NCBI GenBank assembly: GCA_965276765.1
Contig: OZ255627.1
Span: 868,001 to 932,000, forward strand
Origin: G965276765 sp965276765
Lineage (GTDB): Bacteria > Actinomycetota > Acidimicrobiia > Acidimicrobiales > Palsa-688
DNA length: 64,000 nucleotides
Reading direction: 5' to 3'
The notes under the pieces were generated by a model that was not told the origin of the DNA, did not search any database, and worked only from the letters and a program-made list of their open reading frames with translations. The position numbers and the translations under genes were made by a program. Positions 35,166 to 43,701 of this stretch are shown here, piece after piece. Numbering within the stretch: position 1 is the stretch's first letter; every line of letters starts with the position of its first letter.

Positions 35166-35896
35166 AGAACCCGGTCGCAGCCGTCGATGCGGCACGTGAC
35201 GGACACGGTCCCCTGGTAACATGTCTCGAAGCGGATCACGCGGCCCGGAGCGGCGCACATGACGGGGTTCGCCTGTTGGTGGAAGCCGGATCGTGCCGCT
35301 CGGGGGCCGGATGACCGCGTTAGCGGAAGCTCAGCGCCGATCGATGTCGACTAATCACAATATTGGACGAAGCATTCGCCGCCATTTTGGCGCAGCTGAC
35401 CAGGAGACCCCAAATCGTGACCGGGCGGGGTATACGGGACGCACTGCTCTGGACAGGTGTTTTGACCTGCGGCGTCGCCGCTGACCGTTCGGCTACTGAC
35501 ACGACGGCCAGTTGGGTGCGCCGATGATGCTCGCGTACCTCTGCGATGGCTTCGCTACCCGAGCTCTGGAGTTCTGTGGGCTGCTCGACGCTTCGGCTCA
35601 ACACCCAGCCCGAAGCAATGCTTGGAGGGTCTGGCCGTCGGCGACTGAATCTTCGAGAAGAGCAATGACCGACCACCCTGATGCGCACGTGAGCCCCGCT
35701 GGGCTTCGCACCCCACGAGCCCAGGGCGCCATGGCCTATCTCGAGCCATGGCCGCCATGGACCGCCCAACGCTTCGTCTGACCGTCAACGCGCTCCAACC
35801 GGATGTTCGCACCGCGGTTACGGTTACGAACCGGGTGGTCCTGCTTCCTCCGGCCCCGGCGGGACGGGCACCCCTTGTCACCGGGTAAGGAGCGCT
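35166..35896. other. Gene-free stretch upstream of the molybdo-oxidoreductase
   Basis: 731 bases with short overlapping frames on both strands but none with recognisable family features. Codon position bias looks weaker than in the neighbouring genes. A tandem GGTTACG (35816-35829 region) precedes the next gene. AAGGAG lies just before its ATG. No RNA gene was recognised. Confidence 0.45.
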
Positions 35897-37693
35897 ATGG
35901 GTGTCGACGACGATGACCTTGTTCCTGAGGATCTGCCTGCTCCGGCGCCGTCGAAGGTCTCTCCCGAGGTGGTCCGTAGTTACCGGTCGGAGCTGACACT
36001 GGGCGAGGAGAGCATCGATCCCGCGACGTGGGCGGGATCGGTCCCCGAGGCCACGGGGATCGCTCCTCGGATGCGGGTCGGTCGGAAGTGGTTCAACCTG
36101 TTGTGGTTGCTCCCGATCGGGTTGGTGCTGCTCCTGGTTGCCGTGGCGGTCGCCGAGGGTCTGCGCGGTGATCCCACGATTCAACGGTTCATCCACCGCT
36201 ACCCGGGCACCGACTACACGGCCCGGGCCAAGGCGGCGACCGGGTTCCCGGCCTGGCTGGCATGGCAGCACTTCTTCAACGTGTTCTTCATGCTGTTCAT
36301 GATCCGAGCCGGGGTGCAGATTCTCTCCGACCATCCCCGCTTGTACTGGACCCGGCACTCGACGCCGGGCCGGGACTGGTTCCGGATCCAAAAACCGGTG
36401 CCGGCCGATCCGTTGTGGACCGCCAAGCAGGACTCGATCAGTCTCCCGGGCCAGGTCGGCCTGCCCGGGCTTCGCCACTCCATCGGCCTGGCGCGCTGGT
36501 GGCATCTCAGCATGGACCTGTTGTGGCTGGCCAACGGCATCATCTTCTATGTGCTGCTGTTCGTCACCCCGCAGTGGCAGCGGCTGGTGCCCACCACCTG
36601 GACCGTGTTCCCCGACGCCCTGTCGGTGCTCATCCAGTACCTGTCGTTGAACTGGCCGGTGGAGAACACCTGGGTGGCCTACAACGGCCTGCAACTGATC
36701 GCCTACTTCGTCACCGTCTTCGCCGCCGCCCCCCTAGCGGTCGTCACCGGGCTGGGCATGTCGCCCGCCCTGTCCGCCCGCTTCAAGCGGATCAGCAAGG
36801 TCTTCAGCATCCAGACCGCCCGTTCTCTGCACTTCTTGGTGCTCGTCTACTTCTTGTTCTTCATCGTGATCCACGTCTCCCTGGTGTTCGCCACCGGCCT
36901 GCTGGTCAACCTCAACCACGTCTACGCCGGGCGCACCGACCACAGCTGGGTCGGGTTCTGGCTGTTCGCGGCGTCGATGGCCGTCATCGTCGTCGCCTGG
37001 GTGGCGGCCACTCCGCTCACCCTCCGCCACCCCCGGATCATTCAACGTGTCGGCCAAGCCATCGTCGGCCCGCTCCAGAACCTCTTCGAGCACGTCGACC
37101 CCAAACCGGGTGAGTACACCGAGAAGGACATCTCTCCCTACTTTTGGCACAACGGTCAGTATCCCGACTCCGACGAGTACAAGCACCTCTTCGACGGGCA
37201 CTTCGCCGACTGGCGGCTGCGGATCAACGGTCTGGTCCAACACCCCGTCGACCTGAACCTGCTCGAGCTGCGGGCCCTGCCGCAGCACGAGCAGATCACC
37301 CAACATTTCTGTATCCAGGGATGGTCAGGGGTGGCCAAGTGGGGCGGGGTGTCGATGCAGACCATCATGGACCTCGTGGAACCGGACCCAGAAGCCAAAT
37401 GGGTGGCCTTCTACTCCCTCGGCGAGGGGGCCGACAAGGGCGTGTACTACGACGCCCACCCGATCAGCCACATGGGCCACCATCTCACCATGCTCGCCTA
37501 CGACATGAACGACGAGCCTCTATCGTTCGGCCACGGGGCTCCGCTGCGGCTCCGCAACGAGATCGAACTCGGCTTCAAACAGGTCAAATGGATCAAAGGC
37601 ATCGAGTTCGTCGCCGACTACTCCGAGCTAGGCAGCGGTCATGGCGGCTACAACCAGGACCACGAGTTCTTCGGATACCGCCAGTCGATTTGA
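35897..37693 (+). CDS. Cytochrome b-type membrane domain fused to molybdopterin oxidoreductase
   Basis: 598 residues. Residues ~55-400 carry about six membrane segments with histidines well placed for b haem (WQHFF, RWWHLSMD, RSLHFLVL, IVIHVSLVF), resembling a cytochrome b561/formate dehydrogenase gamma subunit. Residues ~430-598 are a sulfite-oxidase-type molybdopterin domain: ADWRLRINGLVQHPVDL, then QHFCIQGWSGVAKWGGV, whose Cys should ligate Mo, and a C-terminal GHGAPLRLRNE segment. It unites in one chain what MsrP (YedY) and MsrQ do as two. There is no Tat signal, and an even number of membrane segments would put the Mo domain in the cytoplasm if the N-terminus is inside. Substrate unknown. 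Confidence 0.85.
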   Translation: MGVDDDDLVPEDLPAPAPSKVSPEVVRSYRSELTLGEESIDPATWAGSVPEATGIAPRMRVGRKWFNLLWLLPIGLVLLLVAVAVAEGLRGDPTIQRFIHRYPGTDYTARAKAATGFPAWLAWQHFFNVFFMLFMIRAGVQILSDHPRLYWTRHSTPGRDWFRIQKPVPADPLWTAKQDSISLPGQVGLPGLRHSIGLARWWHLSMDLLWLANGIIFYVLLFVTPQWQRLVPTTWTVFPDALSVLIQYLSLNWPVENTWVAYNGLQLIAYFVTVFAAAPLAVVTGLGMSPALSARFKRISKVFSIQTARSLHFLVLVYFLFFIVIHVSLVFATGLLVNLNHVYAGRTDHSWVGFWLFAASMAVIVVAWVAATPLTLRHPRIIQRVGQAIVGPLQNLFEHVDPKPGEYTEKDISPYFWHNGQYPDSDEYKHLFDGHFADWRLRINGLVQHPVDLNLLELRALPQHEQITQHFCIQGWSGVAKWGGVSMQTIMDLVEPDPEAKWVAFYSLGEGADKGVYYDAHPISHMGHHLTMLAYDMNDEPLSFGHGAPLRLRNEIELGFKQVKWIKGIEFVADYSELGSGHGGYNQDHEFFGYRQSI

Positions 37694-37753
37694 GCGCTCA
37701 CATCACACACAGCCGACCGTCGCCCCTGGTCGTCGAAGGATCAGACCTGGACG

Positions 37754-38092
37754 TCAGGTCTGGCCGGTCAGGACACCTACCACGACGGCTCGAGCAGTCG
37801 CGGCCCGAAGGGCGTGGATGGCGCCGGTGGGGACAACCCTGACATCACCCTGATCGGTTGCGGACCGTTTGTCGGCGACGGTGATCACCGGGCGTCCCTC
37901 GATGACCAGCAAGGTCAGTTCGCCGGGCGCCGGATGGCGAGGCAGCTCTTGGTCGGGCTCGAGGCACACCACAAACACCGCGGTGGCCCGGTCGGAGGCG
38001 ACGGTGGCCACGACCGCCTCGCGAGGATCGAACCAGACCACAGACCGGAACGACCCAGCTACCGCCCCGACCGTCTCCGGTGCTTCGCTCAC
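37754..38092 (-). CDS. Small cupin-domain protein
   Basis: 112 residues. A single cupin: VVCLEPDQELPRHPAPGELTLLVIEGRPVITVADK followed by GDVRVVPTGAIHALRA. The metal-site pattern is H...E...H. GAGGAG lies ahead of GTG 38090-38092. Such small cupins are often sensors or detoxifying accessories; function unknown. Confidence 0.8.
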   Translation of the reverse strand: MSEAPETVGAVAGSFRSVVWFDPREAVVATVASDRATAVFVVCLEPDQELPRHPAPGELTLLVIEGRPVITVADKRSATDQGDVRVVPTGAIHALRAATARAVVVGVLTGQT

Positions 38093-38179
38093 AAATACTC
38101 CTCACATCGGTGTTTCCTTCGAGTATCGCATCGGACGCGGCGGTGCCTTCCGCCGGTCGAGGACCGGTTGGGGCCGATG

Positions 38180-38542
38180 TCAGCGGCGAAGGAACGCGGC
38201 AAGGACGAACGCCTCACTGATCTCCGGCTGTTTCGTGGCCGTCAGGAGCGTCAACGTCTGCCGGCTCATCAGATCCCGCAGGTGGTCGGCGGCCTGCGCC
38301 CGCTCGGGCTGAGCCAGCTCGGTCTCGTAGCGTTGTCCGAACTCGGTGAAGCGGTCCGGGTCATGGGAATACCACTTCCTCAACGCTGTCGACGGCGCCA
38401 CCGTCTTGCACCACTCGTCGAGGGCGGCGTCGGTCTTGGTCAACCCACGAGGCCACAACCGGTCGACCAAGACCCGCGTCCCGTCGTCGGACGCCGGATC
38501 CTCGTAGACCCGCCGGACCCGCACTGTTCGGTTCTTCGTCAT
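38180..38542 (-). CDS. DUF488 family protein
   Basis: 120 residues: VRVRRVYEDPASDDGTRVLVDRLWPRG, DEWCKTVAPSTALRKWYSHDPDRF and LTLLTATKQPEISEAFVLAAFL. This is a complete DUF488 protein of the short class. Function not established. It is on the same strand as the cupin gene 87 bases downstream. Confidence 0.85.
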   Translation of the reverse strand: MTKNRTVRVRRVYEDPASDDGTRVLVDRLWPRGLTKTDAALDEWCKTVAPSTALRKWYSHDPDRFTEFGQRYETELAQPERAQAADHLRDLMSRQTLTLLTATKQPEISEAFVLAAFLRR

Positions 38543-38610
38543 CAAACCGGCCCCTTCCAGACGCCGCCCAGCGGGCGAGCACCGCCACCCTTGCCTACTT
38601 CGACCCGCCC

Positions 38611-38742
38611 TCACACCTCCACGCCGTCGGGGCGGGCGGGAAGCACCGTGTCTGCGGCGGCGAGTTGCGAGTGCAGGTGGTCGACGACGGTGCGGGGGCC
38701 GATGACCGCGCTGGTCGCGGCGGGGTGCGCGGTGACGAACAC
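38611..38742 (-). pseudogene. Aldo/keto reductase C-terminal remnant
   Basis: The minus strand encodes VFVTAHPAATSAVIGPRT, then HLHSQLAAADTVLPARPDGVEV-stop. This is the characteristic C-terminal part of aldo/keto reductases (A-V-x-HPAVTSAIIGPRT, NADPH-binding). A TGA stands directly before the fragment in its own frame, and the catalytic D-Y-K-H part is absent. About 43 of ~320 residues survive. Confidence 0.65.
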
Positions 38743-39114
38743 TCAGGGTGCGCGCCTCGGTGTCGAGGTTTGCCATCGGCCGAGCGGCAACGTCGGAGGT
38801 TGGGCACCGTGCCCGACCGACACATCGGCTCCCATGTCGAATGGTGGACGACGCGGCAAACACTCGCTTCATGTCCAGCCAGCGGGAGGCCACCGGGACC
38901 ACGTTCGAGACCTGAATCGAGCCGGCGGCGGCCGTTGCGGTCAGCGCTTTGGCAAGTCGTTCGTCGTCGAGCGATGCCACCTTCGGGTCGCCGCTTGGGA
39001 TGGGGGTAGCGTGGGGGGTGTAGGGACGCCTCGTTGTAGGTAGGACGACCGGCTCGGTTGTCGCCCGCTCACCGGCCCGACGCCTCTTCTTACCCCGAAC
39101 AGAGGTGTGCTGCC
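38743..39114. other. Mostly gene-free stretch before the STAS gene
   Basis: 372 bases. Upstream sequence of the aldo/keto reductase may continue here in broken form, but no motif was recognisable. The last 50 bases should hold the promoter of the STAS/DinB frame. Confidence 0.4.
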
Positions 39115-40302
39115 ATGGCCACGATTACATCCGCCCGCTTGAGCGTCGGCGCTGGTCCCGGCCCCGACAGCGTCGTGGTCGGCCTGCACGGCACGCTCGA
39201 CGCCCCGGCCGCCGCCAGTCTCCAAAGGGTGTGTGATGGCATCCTCGACGACCGGGACGTCCGTGCGATACGCGTCGCTCTCCGCGACGTTCGGAGCATG
39301 GACGTCGACGGCATGACCGGTCTGGCCGCCGCGGCTGAGCGGGCCGAGCAACGGGGCGCCGAGCTGACACTGAGCGACCCGTCCGAGCCGCTGTGCCGGG
39401 CGCTGGAATCGGAGGGTCTCACCGGGCTCATCCGGATGGGACGCCATGACCGCCGGCCCCTGTCGTCGGCGACCGAAATCGATGGTCACCAGCCGAGGAG
39501 ACACCATCCCACGGGCCACCTGCCCGTGGTTGATGAGAGTCATTCCCGAGGACAGCTCGGCGCGGTCGGCGACGAAGCCATCCAGCCCCGACCCAGGAAC
39601 GATCGCACGATCCGGCCAGGTCCCGGCGTGACCGATGCGCCCCGGATGAGCGCCGAGGTGAGTGGTGTGCCGGCTAGGCGCGCCGCCGCCGGAGCGGACC
39701 CCATGGTGGCACTCGGTGCCGCCTGGCGCGGTGTGGCCTGCCGCGGCTGCGGTCAGCGACCCGAGAACCTCGCGCCACTCGACGCGGTCGCCGCCACCCG
39801 TTCCCTTCTGCGGCGCTGCGAATCGCTGCTCCACCATCACGAGGACTCGTTGCGCCACCGTCGTTGCAGGCCAGGGTCGTGGTCGGCCGTGGAGCCAGCC
39901 GGGCGGGTGTCGGCGGTGTTGGACGCCGCCAACAGTCGGCTCCGCTATTTGTTGAGGGGGGCGACCGGGGAGCCGGCTGCGGTGCCGATCGAGACACCGC
40001 AGCCCGCCCCAGAGCGGCGGGCGTTCCCGGCGGTCCTCGTCTCGCTGGCCGAAAACGCCGGGCGCTTGGCTGCCACTATCAACGGCGCGACGGCCGAAGA
40101 CTGGTACCGCGTTCGTCCCGACAACGGCGTCACTTCGGGCGATGTGGGCTGGCTAGGTCTACACGATGCAACCCACCATGTGGAAGACGCCGAGGTCGTG
40201 GTCGACGGCGCCGTGGGCGAGCGGCCCAACGCTTGGGCAGCAGCGGATAGTCATCTAGCCGAGACTCCCGTCGAGGAGGAGGACCTCTTGAGCTGCGAGT
40301 AG
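39115..40302 (+). CDS. STAS-domain protein in frame with a DinB-like domain
   Basis: One open frame of 395 residues from ATG 39115. Residues 1 to ~112 are a STAS (anti-anti-sigma-like) domain: VVVGLHGTLDAPAAASLQRV, RDVRSMDVDGMTGLAAAAERAEQRGAEL, with Ser in the usual phosphorylation position. A ~85-residue disordered linker follows. From ~196 (MVALGAAWRG, CRGCGQRPENLAPLDAV) the chain is a DinB-like helical domain, ending with LGLHDATHHVEDAEVVV, a metal-site histidine motif. Either this is a true fusion, or a lost stop has joined two genes; an independent start at ATG 39703 would give the DinB protein alone. Confidence 0.6.
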   Translation: MATITSARLSVGAGPGPDSVVVGLHGTLDAPAAASLQRVCDGILDDRDVRAIRVALRDVRSMDVDGMTGLAAAAERAEQRGAELTLSDPSEPLCRALESEGLTGLIRMGRHDRRPLSSATEIDGHQPRRHHPTGHLPVVDESHSRGQLGAVGDEAIQPRPRNDRTIRPGPGVTDAPRMSAEVSGVPARRAAAGADPMVALGAAWRGVACRGCGQRPENLAPLDAVAATRSLLRRCESLLHHHEDSLRHRRCRPGSWSAVEPAGRVSAVLDAANSRLRYLLRGATGEPAAVPIETPQPAPERRAFPAVLVSLAENAGRLAATINGATAEDWYRVRPDNGVTSGDVGWLGLHDATHHVEDAEVVVDGAVGERPNAWAAADSHLAETPVEEEDLLSCE

Positions 40303-40406
40303 ATGCACACCGAGCGCTCCTCGACGTGCAGGAGATCATCTCCGACGATGGCCCAACGCAGGGTTGTCCCGGTTGACGGAGGACGGACCCAAAGAGGGGA
40401 ACACCC

Positions 40407-40658
40407 ATGAAGGTATGGATCGATCAGGACCTGTGCACGGGCGACGGTCTCTGCGAGGAGATCGCCCCCGACGTGTTCACCCTCCTCGACGACGGCTTGG
40501 CCTACGTCAAAGAAGGCACCACGATCTTCGCCGACACCAAAGGCAACCCGCAGGGTGCGGAGGGCACGGCCAACGTCCCCGCCGGCCAAGACGAGGCCGT
40601 GAGCGAGGCGGCCGAGGAATGCCCCGGCGAGTGCATCTTCATAGAGGCGGGGGAATGA
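40407..40658 (+). CDS. Small [3Fe-4S]/[4Fe-4S] ferredoxin (P450-type)
   Basis: 83 residues. MKVWIDQDLCTGDGLCEEIAP gives C-x2-D-x2-C, and EECPGECIFIE the C-terminal cysteines. An Asp occupying the position of the second cysteine is typical of the single-cluster ferredoxins that feed electrons to cytochromes P450 or Rieske-type oxygenases. GAGGGGAA precedes ATG 40407. No P450 or reductase gene is adjacent in the window, so its partner is unknown. Confidence 0.88.
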   Translation: MKVWIDQDLCTGDGLCEEIAPDVFTLLDDGLAYVKEGTTIFADTKGNPQGAEGTANVPAGQDEAVSEAAEECPGECIFIEAGE

Positions 40659-40679
40659 GCGCGCGTCCGTGGCCCCCCC

Positions 40680-40848
40680 TTACCTTGTTTGTAGGCCCTT
40701 GTCGAGCATGATGAGGGTGGGAAGTCCGGCGGTGCCGGTATGGCTCATTGCCCCCTGCAGCTGTTGATGGCCTGGGGGGTGTTGCCGCCGGCGCAGTCGG
40801 TGCGACGACCTCTGATGGGGACATGCGACTTGATCGCTGATTCGTAAG
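40680..40848 (+). ncRNA. Left-end region of outer IS110, candidate bridge-RNA segment
   Basis: Non-coding stretch immediately before the outer IS110 transposase. It contains the hairpin CCCCC (40751-40755) / GGGGGG (40774-40779) and further GC-rich inverted matches. In IS110-group elements the region upstream of the recombinase encodes a structured bridge RNA. Calling it here rests on position and one visible hairpin; the exact left end of the element was not found. Confidence 0.35.
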
Positions 40849-40971
40849 GTGGATGACGGCGAGCGCACCATGGACGGCCTTCCCGAGGACATGACGGAGA
40901 CGAGGAAGGGAACACCAAAGTTGGCGACACCGGAGCAGGTAGATGTGTGGGTCGGCATCGATGTCGGCAAA
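40849..40971 (+). pseudogene. Outer IS110 transposase, N-terminal part
   Basis: EQVDVWVGIDVGK (ending at 40971) is the first strand of the IS110 DEDD domain, with the first Asp. The next residues in this frame have no IS110 match; the homologous continuation EEHFAEVLDNDGE is found at 42528 in the correct phase after removal of 1556 bases. The transposase is thus split by the inner IS110. The frame fortuitously stays open into the inner element, giving a spurious 526-codon ORF. Confidence 0.8.
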
Positions 40972-41190
40972 GTTGGGATGACTTGGCGGTCACCGGGGAG
41001 CGATGAAATGCTGGTGGTGGCTGGTAGGGAAGGTCATCGAGTGTTTCTTGCCGCCTGTGTGCGCGCGCAAAGTTTGATGCGGGGACCGTGGAGGACCTTG
41101 GAGTGTCGCTACGAGCACGAACCCCAGATTTCGCTTCGCCGGGTTCTCTCCCTGCCGGCCGTTGTGGCCAATCGAGACGGAGGTGATGGG
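40972..41190 (+). ncRNA. Candidate bridge RNA of the inner IS110
   Basis: 219 bases between the reconstructed left end and the transposase start. IS110-group elements transcribe a bridge RNA from this position that pairs with target and donor DNA. Two 6-mers in it match the rebuilt target: GCAAAG at 41067-41072 (left target plus core) and GAGCAC at 41113-41118 (right target). Short matches like these can arise by chance, so the guide assignment is tentative. Confidence 0.4.
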
Positions 41191-42429
41191 ATGAAGCGGA
41201 TCAGGGATCGGGTCGCGGGTCTCGATGTTCATCGCGACACGGTCGTGGCGTGCTGTCGAGTCGTTGGTGTTGATGGTGAGGTGGGGGTGTCCAAGGCGAG
41301 CTTTGCCACCACACGTAGGGGGCTGGTCGACCTGGCGGGTTTCTTGTCGGACGCGGCGGTCTCGACCGTGGCGATGGAGGCGACCGGGGTGTATTGGAAG
41401 AGCCCGTACTATGCGCTCGAGGGGCTGTTCGCCGAGGTGTGGTTGTGTAACGCGCAGCACGTGAAGAACGTGCCGGGCCGCAAGTCGGATCTTTCCGACG
41501 CCGAGTGGCTGGCCGATGTCGCCGCGCACGGGATGGTCCGCCCGAGCTTCGTGCCGCCCCCCGAGATCCGAGAGCTGCGCGAGCTCACCCGCTACCGCAA
41601 AACCCAGGTCGACGCCAGGGGAAAAGAGATCCAGCGCCTCGAGAAGGTCCTCCAAGACGCGGGCGTCAAGATCACGTCGGTGGCATCGTCGGTGTGGAGT
41701 CTGTCGTCGCGGCGGATCATCGAGGCGCTCATCTCCGGCGAGCGGGACCCCGAGGTCCTCGCGGAGATGGCCAAGGGCAGGATGCGAGCGAAGATCCCCC
41801 ACCTCGCCGAGGCCCTCGCCGGTCACTTCGGCGCCCATCACGGCGTGGTCTGCCGCCGGATCATCGACCACATCGACTTCCTCGACCGGTCGATCGCAGC
41901 GCTCAGCGAGGAGATAACGACCCGTCTCGTCCCTTTTGAGACGGCGGTCGCTCTCATGATGTCGGTCCCGGGAGTCTCGGATACGACCGCTGAGGTGATC
42001 GTCGCCGAGACCGGCGCCGACATGAGCCGGTTCCCGACCCCACAACAGCTCTGCGCCTGGGCCGGTGTCGCCCCGGGCAGCCACGAATCGGCCGGCAAAC
42101 GACGACCAGCGGGAACCCGGCACGGCTCGACCTGGCTGCGCCGGACCCTCATCGAAGCAGCACGCGGCGCCGCACGCACCAAGGGCAGCTACTACTCCGC
42201 CCAGTACTCGCGTATCGCCAGCCGTCGAGGAGCGAACAGGGCCGCCGTCGCCGTGGCCAACTCGATGCTGTCGACCATCTGGCACCTGCTCTCCACCGGT
42301 GCCGTCTACCAAGACCTCGGCGCCGACTACTTCCAGCGTCGCCACGATCCCGCCGTCGAGGCGAAGCGACTCGCACGCCGGATCGAGGCACTCGGCTTCG
42401 ACGTCAACCTCACCGAGAAAGCCTCATAA
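41191..42429 (+). CDS. IS110-family transposase (inner element)
   Basis: 412 residues, intact. The DEDD domain shows VAGLDVHRDTVVACC, AMEATGVYWKS and GRKSDLSDAEWLADVAAHG. The C-terminal Transposase_20 domain shows MMSVPGVSDTTAEVIVAETG, CAWAGVAPGSHESAGKRR and the catalytic-serine region before WLRRTLIEAA. GGAGGTGATGGG precedes ATG 41191, fixing the start. It carries out RNA-guided recombination of the element (family knowledge). Probably still functional, since both boundaries can be reconstructed. Confidence 0.93.
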   Translation: MKRIRDRVAGLDVHRDTVVACCRVVGVDGEVGVSKASFATTRRGLVDLAGFLSDAAVSTVAMEATGVYWKSPYYALEGLFAEVWLCNAQHVKNVPGRKSDLSDAEWLADVAAHGMVRPSFVPPPEIRELRELTRYRKTQVDARGKEIQRLEKVLQDAGVKITSVASSVWSLSSRRIIEALISGERDPEVLAEMAKGRMRAKIPHLAEALAGHFGAHHGVVCRRIIDHIDFLDRSIAALSEEITTRLVPFETAVALMMSVPGVSDTTAEVIVAETGADMSRFPTPQQLCAWAGVAPGSHESAGKRRPAGTRHGSTWLRRTLIEAARGAARTKGSYYSAQYSRIASRRGANRAAVAVANSMLSTIWHLLSTGAVYQDLGADYFQRRHDPAVEAKRLARRIEALGFDVNLTEKAS

Positions 42430-42527
42430 ACCCACACCACACCACTCCACAACTCAAGCGCCTCCTCACCGACCCGAACCTCCCCCCGCGCGCCCACACC
42501 CGTGCCAGGCAAACGCATTTCACCCCA

Positions 42528-43697
42528 GAAGAGCACTTCGCTGAAGTTCTCGACAATGATGGCGAGCGGATCTTCGCCCGTGGGGTCGTCAACGACCAGG
42601 CCGCCCTCGAGGCCGTGTTGGCCCGGGCCGGCGAGCACGGCACCGTCGGGTTGGTGATCGACCAGCCCGGTTCGATTGCCCAGCTCGTCCTGGCGGTCGC
42701 CCGAGGTCGGGATGTCCCGGTCGCCTATGTGCCTGGTCTGGTGATGCGCCGGGCCGCTGACCTGTATCCCGGCGAGGCGAAGACTGACAAACGCGACGCC
42801 TACATCATCGCTGACACGGGCCGAACCCGACGCAGACATGTCCATTGGCTCGATGCCGGCTCCGACGAACTGTTGGACCGCCTCAAGGTCCTCAACGGGT
42901 TCGACATCGACCTCGCCGCCGATCAGACCCGGTTGACGAACCGGCTCCGTGACGCCCTGACGAGCGTCTCCCCACCCCTGGAACGGGCGTTGGGTGCCCG
43001 GCTGCATCAGGCCGGGGTCCGGGACCTGGTGGCCAAATACCCGACCCTGACCGGCCTCAAAGCGGCGGGCCGGGCTCGGATCACCCGGACCGTCAAGGCC
43101 CGCTCGCCCCGACTGGCCGTCAAGATCGTCGACGCCGTGATGGCCGCCCTGGAGGCCCAGACGGTGACCGTTCCGGCCGAAGCCACGCTTGGCCGGGTGA
43201 TCGCCGAGCTCGCGACGGAGCTTGACCGGGTCTTCGCCCGCCGTGATGTCCTGGCCGGGGAGATCGAGGAGGTGTTCATGGCTCACCCTTTCGGTGAGTT
43301 GCTCTCGTCGCTGCCGGGGATAGGTCCGCGGACCGGCTCTCGGATCTTGGCTGAGATCGACGATGGGAGCCGCTTCGCGGACGGCAACAAGCTGGCCTCC
43401 GATGCCGGCCTTGCCCCGGTCGCCCGCCAGTCGGGGAAGTCGATCAACGGCGAGTCGCAGAGCAGACGAGGCAACCACCGATTGAAGAACGCCATGTTCC
43501 TCGCCGCGTTCGCCTCGTTGCGGGCTCCGGACTCCAAGGCGTTCTACGACCGCAAACGAGCCGAAGGCAAGAAACACAACGCCGCGCTGATCTGCCTCGC
43601 CCGGCGGCGCTGCAACGTCATCCTGGCCATGCTCTCCACCCAAACGCCCTACCAGGCCGGTCATAGTCGTCCAGGGCCAATGGCCGAAGCAGCCTGA
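42528..43697 (+). pseudogene. Outer IS110 transposase, remaining part
   Basis: From EEHFAEVLDNDGERIFARGV through VLARGRDVPVAYVPGLV-like KTDKRDAYIIADTGRTRR, LLSSLPGIGPRTGSRILAEI and SRRGNHRLKNAMFLAAFAS to the stop at 43697. This is about 389 residues of a different IS110 subgroup from the inner element. With the 40849-40971 part it makes a complete transposase. No conventional right end is visible: a ComB-like gene starts four bases after the stop. Confidence 0.85.
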
Positions 43698-43701
43698 TCC
43701 G

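Larger units (their letters stand above)
40972..42527 (+). mobile_element. Inner IS110-family insertion sequence, 1556 bp
   Basis: Boundaries come from restoring the interrupted outer transposase: GGC AAA (ends 40971) joined to GAA GAG CAC (starts 42528) rebuilds GIDVGK-EEHFAEV in frame. The element has a 219-base non-coding left part, one transposase gene, and a 98-base right part, the usual IS110 plan. It lacks terminal inverted repeats. Both junctions carry the dinucleotide AG (40971-40972 and 42527-42528), i.e. CT on the other strand, compatible with the short core seen in IS110 recombination. Confidence 0.75.

Noticed and set aside
35320..35769. 149-codon minus-strand ORF in the gap before the molybdo-oxidoreductase
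   Set aside because: No family features, no ribosome binding site and weak codon bias; treated as non-coding.
38941..39858. 305-codon minus-strand ORF
   Set aside because: Antisense to the STAS/DinB frame; no recognisable domains.
40849..42429. Single 526-residue transposase
   Set aside because: The first ~41 codons belong to the outer IS110, the next ~73 are inner left-end non-coding DNA read by chance, and the true inner protein starts at 41191 behind a perfect ribosome binding site.
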